Source: Topomyia yanbarensis (Eukaryota; Arthropoda; Insecta; Diptera; Culicidae). From it: a stretch of DNA of 64,000 nt. Shown here one piece after another: positions 54,473 through 64,000 of the stretch. The DNA lies in the NCBI RefSeq assembly GCF_030247195.1, contig NC_080671.1:303192504-303256503 (forward strand), in the 5' to 3' direction. Within the stretch, counting starts at the first letter, position 1. The number at the start of each line of letters is the position of its first letter. The notes under the pieces were generated by a model. That model did not search any database and was not told the DNA's origin. It worked only from the letters and a program-made list of their open reading frames with translations. A program made the position numbers and the translations under genes.

Positions 54473-55180
54473 TATGGGTCATTCCACGCGAAGTGATAAA
54501 AAAAATGCAAACTAGAAATCGACCTTAACGGATTTGAACCAAATTTTGAGGAATAGTTAATCTAGGGCCAATATATAAAAACCCAACTTTTTGGGTCAAT
54601 CGAACCACCCCTCGGGCCATGGGAGGATCCCCCGTCTTGACAAATTGCCAAAACTCTTCATTTTCTTTTAATTATATCTCCGGTTCTGTTTACTCTAGAA
54701 TCAAACCGTAAGATGGCTTTTGAAGAAAATTGTTCAAGGAATCTAGAAAAAATATTAACTTTTGGCGGCAGTGTTGCCGACTATGCGATTTTTTCAGTTG
54801 AATATTTTTTTTTAGTTTTCTCTCAAGACATACATTTTAATTTTGAAAATTCTAATGTCATCGTGTTCCTCAGACATTTTTACATAAAAAAAAACACTTA
54901 TGATCTTAATTTTCTAGACTCCTTGAACAATTTTCTTCAAAAGCCATCTTACGGTTTGATTCTTGAGTAAACAGAACAGGAGATATAATCAAAAGAAAAT
55001 CAAGGGTTTTGGCAATTTGTCAAAACGGGGGGTGCTTCCATGACCCGAGTTGTCATTCAATTGAAACAAAAATTTGGGTTTTTACATATTGGTCCTAGAT
55101 GAACAATTCTTCCAAATTTGGTTCAAATCCGTAAAGGTAGATTACAGGTGCCTTGATCACTTCGCGTGGAATGACCCATA
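54473..55180. mobile_element. Long inverted-repeat (foldback) element, about 710 bp
   Basis: Starts TATGGGTCATTCCACGCGAA and ends with its complement TTCGCGTGGAATGACCCATA. Inverted similarity continues inward for most of both halves (for example CCGGTTCTGTTTACTC at about 54683 and its complement GAGTAAACAGAACAGG at about 54964; GATTCCTTGAACA-type words), leaving a small unpaired centre near 54790-54880. Frames read within are consequences of the fold. Confidence 0.78.
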
Positions 55181-55984
55181 TCTAAGTTACATGCATATGG
55201 ATACTTCATTACTCGTTTGTACGTCGATCTTAGAGACTAACTTTTTTTTGAAAATTGATGAATAATTGGCATCAGAAAATGAATTCTTAGATAATGATGT
55301 AATTATGTTGTTTGAATTCAATTAGTTATGGGGTTGTTTAATATTTAAATTTAGAGAATTTTTTCGCGAGCGAGCTTCCATTTCATCTTGAAGTTATTTT
55401 TATGCATGTACTGATTTCAATTATTACAGTGTTTGTTAGTACATATGTTATAAGAACAATAACAGCCTAATATCTGCTTCCTATATCTATTTTCTACTTA
55501 AAATTTTGAATACTTTCTCTTTGGATTTGCGATCAATACACCAAAATATTATTATATTTTACCTTGAAAATACTACTATATAGAAAACGTTACAAGTTTT
55601 CGCATCTATCGCATTGTGAAAAGACTTAAATAGATGAGTTTTTATGTTATTAGAGTTTTTTGCTCGGGATTCTTTTCCGACCCTTTTCATATTCAAAATT
55701 TTATTATTTTCGGATTTCTCAGACCATTATTTGATGTATTTATATCCTTTGTTTCATCGGTTAATCAAATCGAAATACTTGATCAAGTGCACTTTAAAAC
55801 TTCAACTTTCCCATATTTCCTATAATAAAATTGCTACTTTAAACATATACACTATACCTAAAAACAGATAATACATTGCTGCTTCCAAACATTTTCTCGC
55901 TGACTACAAAACAGAACGTGAAATGATTTTGCGGGAAATACAATTTTCTACTAAAAAGTGAACCAATGTTATTCTGTTTTTTTT
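55181..55984. other. Unassigned AT-rich sequence
   Basis: No gene seen. Confidence 0.3.
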
Positions 55985-56520
55985 AAGAGAGAGTATTTCG
56001 ATAGTGTTTAAGAAGGAAGAGGGGAGGGGGGGGGGGGTAGGTTAACGGTTTCAGCGTGAAAAAAACGCTTTTTGGTGATTTTTTAGAACTTTGCGTGAAG
56101 CCAGTTGATGAAAACTTTTCTACATTATAATGTATCGTTTCAATAACATGCTGTAATTTTTCCATGCAAAAATCGACAAACGACTTGGTGACGAAGCTTT
56201 TTGTAGAACGTCTCATAAAAAACATGTTTTGCGGTGTTACCTGCCATTCAAAAACTAACGATTTCTTTTAAACTTTGCATACACATTCTATTTAAAAATA
56301 CCTATCCCCTGCATTGAGTTTTCGAGATAAATTTTCAATTATGGAAGTTTTATACTCATGTTAAATAAAAATTTCTATTTTTCACGAAAAATTTCGGCTG
56401 TTTTGAGTAAACACCCCCTTAAACACAAAATTATCTCAAAAAGTAAACGTGGGGGCTAGATATTTTTTACATAGAATGTGTATGCAAAATTTGAAATAAA
56501 TGTAACAGTAGTTAGCATAG
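55985..56520 (+). repeat. Dispersed repeat family Q, copy 2
   Basis: Same order and orientation as 51135-51640: CATTATAATGTATCGTTTCA, CGACAAACGACTTGGTGACG, GCGGTGTTACCTGCCATTCA and AGATAAATTTTCAATTA. Begins after a G-run at about 56025. Confidence 0.65.
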
Positions 56521-56984
56521 CATCCCCGAGCAAAAATATCTTTCGAAGAAAAACTAATTGAAGGAAACATTTTGTTTTGCGATTTTCAAGATATCTAATT
56601 ACCAACACGACACTGGCTAAATGGGGTCTACGAAGATTTTCATTAACATTACAAGCTCGTTCCTCTAACAGTGTCTGTTCACTGATCTAACTTCCTACTC
56701 ATTGAAAAATTGCCCAAAAAATTGATCATCAAAATGTTAAAAAAAGTTGTTCTAGGCCCTCCGATAGAACAATTCAAAGTTATGCTCAAATGGAAGAGGA
56801 GCATCTAAGCTTTTGATTAGTGAGTACTTTAGCAATTCCTATTTTTTTTGTCTAAATTTTTTCTACCATAGACACCGTGATATTGTATTTTATGCAATTG
56901 TTCAGTTCATTCCTAAAAAGACGCGCCGTGAACCCATGTATCCACCTTGGTCCAACCCAACTTTAAAACAATATGAATGCTGAC
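56521..56984. other. Unassigned sequence
   Basis: No gene seen. Confidence 0.3.
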
Positions 56985-57184
56985 CGAGCAGACTCAGAAA
57001 ATTGTCGAAGCATCCCACCCTCCATCTGAGGTCATATTACGTACACCTCAACAATCGTTACAAGCGATAGAAAAGGCACTTCACTATGCTTAGTAATGTC
57101 GCATTCCGAATAGTCTTAAAATAAACCCAAAATTGTTTTGAAATCACGGTAACGAGCAGAGGAAATCCGCATTACCCAGATCAG

Positions 57185-58090
57185 ATGTCACTTTATGGTT
57201 CGTATGCATCAATCTTAACCGGAATATGTAGCCTATTCCGTAAACATTTCAGTAGTATGTTTACCAAAGAAACTTTGACTAGCCATCAAATTTTAGTTGC
57301 AACCAGAAATATTCCACCCCATTTTCTCATCGGGCCCCTTCCCATCATCACAACTGCCATTGTCAACACTGCATGTTCTGAATTGAAGTCATCGTCGAGC
57401 GCCGGACCCAATTCAATTCTATATATTGTGCTGAAGAAAAGCATAAGCAGTCTCCTTGTACCATTGTCAATAATACCTGTTTGCGTTCGGGAATTTTCCT
57501 GATTCATGGAAACATTCTTACATTTTTCTCGTTTTTAAAAAAGAGTACAAATGCCTTTTATGTGCAGTATCTAAGCTATTTGAAATTATTGTGCTCCAAT
57601 TTATCACTCACAACTGCTTTAGATACATATCTGTTACCCAGCATGGTTTTATGCCCAAACGATCAACTTCAACAAATCTTGTTTGTTACACATCTTTTAT
57701 CATCAAGTTCTTACAAGCACGACTTCAGGTTGACAGCATATATACCGATTTCTCCGCTGCTTTCGATAACATAAATCACCAGATAACCATTGCCATGTTC
57801 GATAGGCTTGGATTCAATGGTTCTCTTCTGGTTTGGACCCAGTCATATCTGACTGGTCGTGACATGACTGCAAAATTGGAGACTGCACAACCATGCCATT
57901 CGAAGTGGCCTTTGGGGTCCCTCAGGGAACCCATGTTGGACCCTTCATATTTTTACTCTATCTAAATGATTTAAACTTTACATTTGAATGCTGTATGTTG
58001 TCATTCGTCAACGACATCAAATTATTTAATCTAAACAAGCATCCTGAAGATACTAGTTTTTTTTTGCAGACACAGTTGGATATTTTTTGA
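57185..58090 (+). pseudogene. jockey-clade LINE ORF2: reverse transcriptase
   Basis: Motifs in at least three frames: SSSSAGPNSILYIVLKKSIS (fingers, 57391-57450), TQHGFMPKRSTSTNLV (about 57637), YTDFSAAFDNINH (motif A, about 57741), FGVPQGTHVGPFIFLLYLND (motif B, about 57905) and SFVNDIKLF where YADD would be (motif C changed to VND, about 58001). Lost frame and altered catalytic motif mean it is dead. Confidence 0.82.
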
Positions 58091-58250
58091 AATCGGTGCA
58101 ACGTTAAGAGGATGGTATTGAATCCCTCAAAATGTTCCGTTATCCCTTTCTCCCGCAAACGCACGATAATTAAATATGACTACAAGCACTACGCTATATT
58201 TCACCCTAAGGAGAAAAAATGGATAGACACCAAAATTTCCCACTAGGACA

Positions 58251-58420
58251 ATTTTTTTGGTAAAACCAGTCTTTGCACTTGAAGGACACAAATCCTGACT
58301 TATTACTTGGGTGCGTTTCGACTTCGTCTCATCAGAAACCGACACTAACTTTTGTCGGAATAGAGTAATAAGTAAGGATTTGTGCCCTTCAAGTGCAAAG
58401 ACTGGCTTTACCAAAAAAAT
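58251..58420. mobile_element. Foldback MITE inside the jockey-clade remnant
   Basis: Arms of about 55 bases: ATTTTTTTGGTAAAACCAGT at the left and its complement at the right with single changes, containing CTTTGCACTTGAAGG. The spacer of about 60 bases has GACTTCGTCTCATCAGAAAC. Confidence 0.78.
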
Positions 58421-58863
58421 ATAGTGCTTTCGCATAGGCCTGCTAGCCAAGACAAGTTTCAGTTTCACTGTCTTATCGGAATAAACAGAACTTCTGCTCG
58501 GACGGGATATCACGTGTGACCAGTCGTTCGATTGAAACACAAAGTGTTTTTTATTAGCACATTTCCCCAAAATTCCACGCTGCCTTTCCTGATCGAAAGG
58601 AACGGCCGCGCTTCATGAAATACCGCGCTTAGCCAATCTGTCATAATGTTACAAATTTGCATAACGAAGGAATGAATGAGTAAACAAGTTGTTCCAAAAA
58701 TCTGCCCTGCGTTATGCATCGTTTTGTGAAGGTTGAGTATACCAGATGCAAGTGGTGCCAAATTCATCACGTTCAGTAAAATTCAAAAATTCTTTTTAGT
58801 TTAGAGAATTGATAAAATTGGTTTAAGCCATATCAGGACCGCTGCCAACTTATCATTCTCGAC
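58421..58863. other. Unassigned sequence between the jockey-clade pieces
   Basis: Not readable as LINE; slightly GC-richer at about 58560-58640. May be part of a larger insertion that includes the foldback. Confidence 0.3.
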
Positions 58864-59109
58864 TTGCTGTTCGTTCGACAAGATGTCTCCAAAACTGTTT
58901 TTATTGCTTATCTGCTACAATCACGAATTGATTGCTCAAATCTCCTACAATATGTGGACTTCAATATTCAACCTCATAGTCTTCGATTTCATCCCTTTTT
59001 AAAAATACCTAATGCCAGAACCAATAGGGCTCTTGCTACACATACAGTCAAAGCATCTGTTGGGCGCACATTGCATGTTGACATTCTATGCAGCAAGATA
59101 AAAGTTTGA
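58864..59109 (+). pseudogene. jockey-clade LINE ORF2: C-terminal region
   Basis: SRIDCSNLLQYVDFNIQPHS, LRFHPFLKIPNARTNRA: the RIDC-x-LL, F-x-(V/I)P and RTN motifs typical of the end of jockey-type ORF2 are recognisable. Separated from the RT by about 770 bases of other DNA. Confidence 0.65.
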
Positions 59110-59817
59110 CCAAAATAATATTTTCCTCAAAAATAAATCCAACCACTTTCATAATTATAATCTGTGATTATATGGCAATAAACGAAAAGGATTATTTTAA
59201 CATTTGTACATATAAACCCGTGTTTGGAACGTGTACAGTTTATGGTTGCAAAAGAGACAAACGTAATGGGTGGTCACTTTTCGCAAGGGAGTAATTGTCC
59301 AGAACAGCTTTGTTCAGTTATATTTGCAATCTACAATACTAAATGGACTGAAGTAGGCTGACTTGGTATCAAAGCAAATTTCGCAAATCCAACCATGTAA
59401 TCGTAAGAAACCGTTGTGGAATATAGCGACACTCAGGCTTCAGTTATAATATTGGTTCACCTATAAAAATAAAACTTAATTTTTTTTACAAATCACATTT
59501 TACAAATTGTACCCGACTCTCCATGTTAAAAAAGTCAAATTCAACATATTTAAAACCATGGATTAGGTTGTATAGGCATTAAAACCTCACAATACCTTGA
59601 AACTTTCTTGTATGTACGAACTTTCGACGTACAAGATATTTCACAAATAAGAAATAAGAAACATTTTTTGGGCAAAAATCTTACGGTATATTCGTTGTTT
59701 CCATGGGTATGAAGCATAACTTTGGCAATATTTTCGAGGGGCAAGCAGAAGCACTAAATCTTCAATGCGACGCAGTGCCAAAAATCGTACTTAATTAGTT
59801 ACTTTAAGTTCCATTCA
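59110..59817. other. Unassigned AT-rich sequence
   Basis: No gene seen. Confidence 0.3.
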
Positions 59818-60106
59818 CCCTAGAACGTTGCACTGGGATACAAATTTACCCCACTCCATCTTTGGAGCCGTGAGAAAACGAGAATTCGGCATTTACCGAC
59901 CTGGGATAAACCAATTTATGTATCATTGATTTAATAATTTCGTTAGTTTCTACTACACAGCTGTTTTCGCAATTAAAAAACGAAGAAAATGATACATTTC
60001 TTTTGTTTGCATTTTGATCTGCGCAAATTGAAATCAATCCCGTGGGGTACGTTTGTACCTCAGTGCAACGTTGTAAGGTAAGAAAAGTAAGTGTAACGTT
60101 CTAGGG
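59818..60106. mobile_element. piggyBac-like MITE
   Basis: Ends CCCTAGAACGTTGCAC and GTGTAACGTTCTAGGG, inverted with one change. Flanks TTCA (59814-59817) and TTAA (60107-60110) fit the TTAA target of piggyBac, whose ends also start CCCTAGAA. A second inner inverted pair (CACTGGGATACAAATTTACC; GGTACGTTTGTACCTCAGTG) links it to 27301-27530. Confidence 0.8.
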
Positions 60107-60775
60107 TTAAATACCGCCACAATTAAAATAGCACCTGTCAAATTAATTGTACGTTAATTACACAAAAGATTTTAAGTACAGAGTATTCGTACTTTAAATA
60201 CGCAAAATATTTTAATTGCCGCCGCATTATGTACCCGAAATAGTTTAAGTACTTGCTCATCGACCTTAATTATATTAAGTACTTTATTAAATGGAACAGA
60301 AGTAATTTAAATACTTTCGTTAACTACTTTAATAACATTCAAAATATACTGGTATTTTCAATACGCTGCACTCAAACCTAGTGCTTGCCCCTCGAATATT
60401 TTTTTCTTATTTTTGCAGATTAATTTTTTTTTATTTTTGCTCGATATATTAAGAATTATTTAATCAAAAAAAAAATAATCTCGCCACTCCGTTAAACGTT
60501 AAACGTTACATATTATGTAGCTGTCATTTTTGCTTGCCCAACGCCTCACCAATACATATGCGCTCTGCAAGCGCCCTACTACGGGTATAATGAGCCATTT
60601 GCTAGTATGTGTCGTCTATTCAATCGTCAATGTAATGTCTCTGATTTCCTCTTATCCCGAGATGTTATAAAGCGATTGTTCCATAATACGGTCTCATGTC
60701 AATAATAATATCAGTGTTAGTTTGTAAGCGTGAATATTCTACTCGTAGTATTAGTTATAGTGAATCGTTTATATG
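60107..60775. other. Unassigned AT-rich sequence
   Basis: 60120-60370 repeats words such as TTTAAGTAC and TTAATTA, suggesting a degraded element. No gene. Confidence 0.3.
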
Positions 60776-61077
60776 CAGCGATGCCACATGGTTTTTTTGA
60801 AATGTCCGTAGAAGAATAACTAAAATGTCTGTAAAAGTCTGTAGATAGTTGTGTAAATCCTAGTTACACCAAAATGTTACTTTAAAAATAGATTGAAAGT
60901 AGAATTCTATTGTGAAGGAATCACTCGTATTCGAAAACAGTTCTTCTAATGCAATTTTACTAAACACTATTACCCATTTAAAAGTCTGTAGATCTCTGGC
61001 TACGTCTGTAGGAGACATCAAAAGTCACCAAAAGATATCCAAAAATACAGACTTGTCTGTATATCTGGCATCGCTGT
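60776..61077. mobile_element. hAT-like MITE, 302 bp
   Basis: Ends CAGCGATGCCA and TGGCATCGCTG, perfect 11-base inverted repeats, flanked by a perfect 8-bp duplication TTTATATG (60768-60775 and 61078-61085). The interior contains GTCTGTA words in both orientations and no transposase. Confidence 0.9.
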
Positions 61078-62496
61078 TTATATGTGTCATTTGGATGTTT
61101 ATAATCTGTTGGTGCAAAGGATGATGAGGTTTTATGCTTGCTGAAGAGCAAGATTGAAAGGATTTCAGCTCCAGCGGGCTTTTCCCCGCTCCCAAAAAAG
61201 CAAAAAAAACAATAAAACACCGTGACATATAGAATTATGAGTCCATTTATCTAAATATTTCAACGGGCGATATGTATCTAAGTATGGTTACTTCGGTTTA
61301 TTCTTTAAATATTCAGGCACTTATTTCCGTGAACGCATCAACTTGTATAGATATCAATATTGGGATAAAAACACCAATTTCAACGAGTTAACCCTCAAAA
61401 AGACAAATTAAAATTGTGAATTTAAGAAATATCGCTCCTAAGACCCAAATAAGTCAAAAGCTTCTTGTGTGTATCAGTGAGAGAATCGAAAACCCGAAAA
61501 CGCTCAATAATTTTACAATCAAATTACAAGTTCATTGAAACTAGAGAACTGTAATAAGTCGGGCCTCTGAGACCCCTTGCCTTTTTAAGGGTTAATGCAT
61601 GAAGCTTTCAAGAATAACCCTAAGTGATATAAATTCATTGTACGGACCATTGTATCAACACATAGATATTAGGGTGGGGCAAAATGATCGTTTTTTCAGC
61701 ACAGCACTTTTTTGGTTCCTTTTGGGGTCCCAAATAACTGTTCAAAATTTGGGGTCGATTGGTTTTGACCCGGCGTAGCGCATTGCGTTTGAAATTTGTA
61801 TGGAAATTAGAATGGGAAAACATACTTTTTTGTATTTTTAATTCTACAGACTACAATTCTTCCTGCAGTATGCCAACAAATAGATAGAAGTGTAGTCCAG
61901 GATATGCTGAACAACTTTGCCGAAGGATGTATGGTTTTAGATTGTCTCTAAACCAAGTTATAGCTGTTCAAAGTTCGATACATCGAAATAAATGCCAAAA
62001 ATCATTTTTATTGCCAACACTGCGGGTGTACCAATGATATTCCATATAGCATTCCAAAATAACATCATATATTTTATATTTACCACATTGGTATGTTTGG
62101 ATGAATTATTCAAGAGTCTTAGCTCAATTTCATGAGCGTAGGTAGTTGAGCAATAGGGCGTAGTGAGGGGAGGGGGGGTCTATAATAAGTAGAAATGCAA
62201 ACTGTAATATTGTCGAGTTGGAATGTTTAGATGAATTATTTCAAAACATTTACACAATGCCCTACGCATAATAGTAACGATGAAATAAAACATACTGTAT
62301 CCCTACTTTTATCAATAGAAGTTACGTTACAGACTGAATCAACTGATGTCGAGTTCATATGTCAGAGGATTGCATTGATTATATTTTGGTGTAATACTCA
62401 TTATGATTTGATAGCATGCTCATTTCGATGCTGTTCGATCACCTGAAGAAAAAATTGCTGTTGAACTACGGATCTGGTGGATTTCACGTTGAAATC
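61078..62496. other. Unassigned sequence
   Basis: No gene recognised. 61670-61850 (GGGTGGGGCAAAATGATCG, GACCCGGCGTAGCGCATTGC) looks like dispersed-repeat text, without a partner here. G-run near 62168. Confidence 0.3.
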
Positions 62497-62533
62497 CAGA
62501 AATTAGCCTCACGCCTCGTGAGGCTAATTTCTG
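62497..62533. repeat. Perfect 17-bp hairpin with 3-base loop
   Basis: CAGAAATTAGCCTCACG, loop CCT, exact complement. Such perfect short palindromes decay fast unless recent or selected. No gene end or T-run beside it. Confidence 0.88.
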
Positions 62534-62729
62534 AACATTAACTGTTCGCTATTTTTCAGTGTAGGACCAAGGTACGGCGTTTCATATGCGCCATCTTTCC
62601 CGAATTGACCATTATTCCATTATTTTTTAAATGCTCGTAGAAAAACGATGTATTTTTTGTGATGTCAAGAACTATTTTAGTGTATTTTAGATACCTTTTT
62701 TCCTTGTTTATTTGACAGGGCTCCATGCG
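62534..62729. other. Unassigned sequence
   Basis: Nothing recognised. Confidence 0.3.
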
Positions 62730-63285
62730 TTAGTTTCTTGTACTTACGGGTCGCTGTTGTAAATCCTTCGTCATCGGTACTTGATTCTTTATTGCTGGTG
62801 TTGGTTTAGATGTATTTGGTGTAATCGTTGTGACATCGCTGTTTGAAATGGCAGTTGGTTTGATGGTACTGGGCCGGATCGCTGTTGAGCTGGTATATGT
62901 TACTGCAAGGTCCGCTGTCGTTAGTTTAACAACCGGTTGTGGTTTAGCATACAATGATTGTATACCGGTTTGTCGTAGCAGGTGGAATTTCCTTAGCAGT
63001 CTCTGCGCAAGGTTTTCCGTGGTGTAGCGGCTGATCACAATGCTGGCATGTATGAATTTGCCCTGGGTACGTGATTAGTGTTCGTTGAGAATATTCAACA
63101 CCTCGAGGTGATGTGCAGGTGAAAGTCAAGTAAGAGGGAATAGGATTTGTTGGACGCATTCCCACCACACGAACGCCGTTGCGGAGTCGTGGGAAGAAGT
63201 TCCTCCAAGTATCTTCCGTAATACTATTCACCTCTCCGTATTTTGACATGATTTTTTTTGATAACAGTTGAGCTAACACACTCAC
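62730..63285 (-). pseudogene. LINE ORF1 (gag-like) fragment
   Basis: On the minus strand, KYGEVNSITEDTWRNFFP and NGVRVVGMRPTNPIPSYLTF form an RNA-binding-type fold found in insect LINE ORF1 proteins, followed by HTCQHCDQPLHHGKPC, a zinc-knuckle (C-x2-C-x4-H-x4-C style). At about 62990 the homology moves to the second frame (62730-63038), whose Thr/Pro/Ser-rich tail is typical of ORF1 ends. The N-terminal part is missing, cut by the element at 63279. The parent clade (I or LOA) cannot be told. Confidence 0.68.
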
Positions 63286-63833
63286 CCTTCCGCTCTTCTT
63301 TGGTTTGACGTTCCGACTGTTTAAATTGACGATTTAGTGCCTATAGAAATGGGGTTCAATCCGAAGTTCAAAAGCTCATCCCAATGTGATATACGCGTTT
63401 GACTGATCTGTGGGAAGATTTGCTTGCATATTCGGTTGAATCCAAACTCTACCTAGACGTTTAGTTGAAATTGCACAAACGTGGATTTGCAATTGGATTT
63501 TTTTCGAAGAATCGTGTAGAATTTGCATTTTGATTTTTCGTTTATTGCATCTTCATTTATTACAGAAATGCATACGAGTTTAGGTGATTATTGGAATTTT
63601 AGGTACGTTGAAGCCTTAAAAATACTTGTATGCGGCTAGTTAGCAGTAGGAATGCTAACTTATAGTCAATCTAGAGTTTTAAATTAGTGCTTATGGTTAC
63701 TTGGGTGATCAAACGCATATACCCAATTGAGACGAGGTTTTCGACTGCGGATTTAATTCCATTTCTATAGCCAGTAAATCGTCAATTTAAACAGTCGGCA
63801 TGTCAAACAAAAGAATAGAGGAAGGGTGGGTAC
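63279..63833. mobile_element. Long-TIR MITE, about 555 bp
   Basis: Inverted ends of about 100 bases, with CCGACTGTTTAAATTGACGA identical in both and outer text ACTCACCCTTCC against ACCCACCCTTCC. The centre of about 350 bases is AT-rich and noncoding. It abuts the ORF1 fragment, which it probably interrupts. No clear target duplication. Confidence 0.8.
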
Positions 63834-64000
63834 GTTATCGAAAGGTATTTTTTTCTTTTGCTGTGTCGATAAAGAAGGGAAGTTATTAAAAAAAACACAG
63901 CTCTATGTTAACATTGCTGATAGCCATTAAGGTTCTTCTGAACTTGCTCTATTCTGGCACATTCTTTCGTCTTTTCCGATGCTAAGTGTGCTTTAATGAT
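63834..64000. other. Unassigned sequence at the window end
   Basis: No continuation of the LINE ORF1 was recognised. Confidence 0.3.

Larger units (their letters stand above)
56985..59109 (+). mobile_element. jockey-clade LINE remnant
   Basis: ORF2 pieces in the correct order across about 2.1 kb: RT fingers, motifs A-C, then after a gap the C-terminal region. A foldback element and unassigned text (58200-58860) interrupt it. No RNase H was seen, in keeping with jockey-type elements. All frames are broken. Confidence 0.75.

Noticed and set aside
54713..54970. 85-codon frame in the foldback as a gene
   Set aside because: It spans the inverted arms and centre; pairing explains the sequence and no domain is seen.

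Overview
This window looks like repeat-dominated chromosomal DNA from a mosquito, most likely a culicine (Aedes-like) species. That assignment is inference from repeat content, not from a sequence match: a BEL/Pao LTR retrotransposon, I-, LOA-, R1- and jockey-type LINEs (two carrying RNase H), a tRNA-headed SINE, hAT-, piggyBac- and pogo-like non-autonomous elements, and many dispersed AT-rich modules. I found no intact host gene, no rRNA or tRNA gene, and no bacterial feature. Nearly every long reading frame belongs to a decayed mobile element.

Layout. 1-3676: 3' half of a BEL/Pao element (pol plus putative 3' LTR). 3677-9728: an I-clade LINE, broken by a nested 5'-truncated R1-clade LINE (4714-6326) flanked by a 13-bp target duplication. 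9968-13055: dispersed repeats, including arrays of a ~325-bp module capped by CATA/CA microsatellites; the same array recurs inverted at 52078-53800. 13056-21540: AT-rich DNA with two GC-rich repeat islands, a MITE, a perfect 2 x 146-bp tandem duplication and one candidate splice-bounded exon (15884-16118, minus). 21700-26960: an antisense LOA-clade LINE interrupted by a 2.66-kb foldback-like element and by a SINE with a perfect 11-bp target duplication. 27301-33339: MITEs, a hAT-like element with a perfect 8-bp duplication, and six copies of the 15-mer GTTGTCCCCTAACGC or one-base variants.

33340-39559 is the most unusual part. A pogo-like unit carries a 2.45-kb terminal-inverted-repeat element, inside which lies an intron-containing, internally deleted copy of the ribosome-biogenesis gene BOP1. 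The composite was then tandemly duplicated, and the second copy lost 1764 bp at an ACAA microhomology, removing one end of the inner element. 40000-64000 holds more foldback elements, tandem arrays, a jockey-clade LINE remnant, a piggyBac-like and a hAT-like MITE, and a LINE ORF1 fragment next to a long-TIR element.

The elements do not form a pathway. What they record is repeated nesting: LINE in LINE, SINE in LINE, MITE in hAT, and a gene fragment inside a DNA element inside another DNA element. Domain calls rest on motifs read by eye. Boundaries given without a target duplication are approximate.
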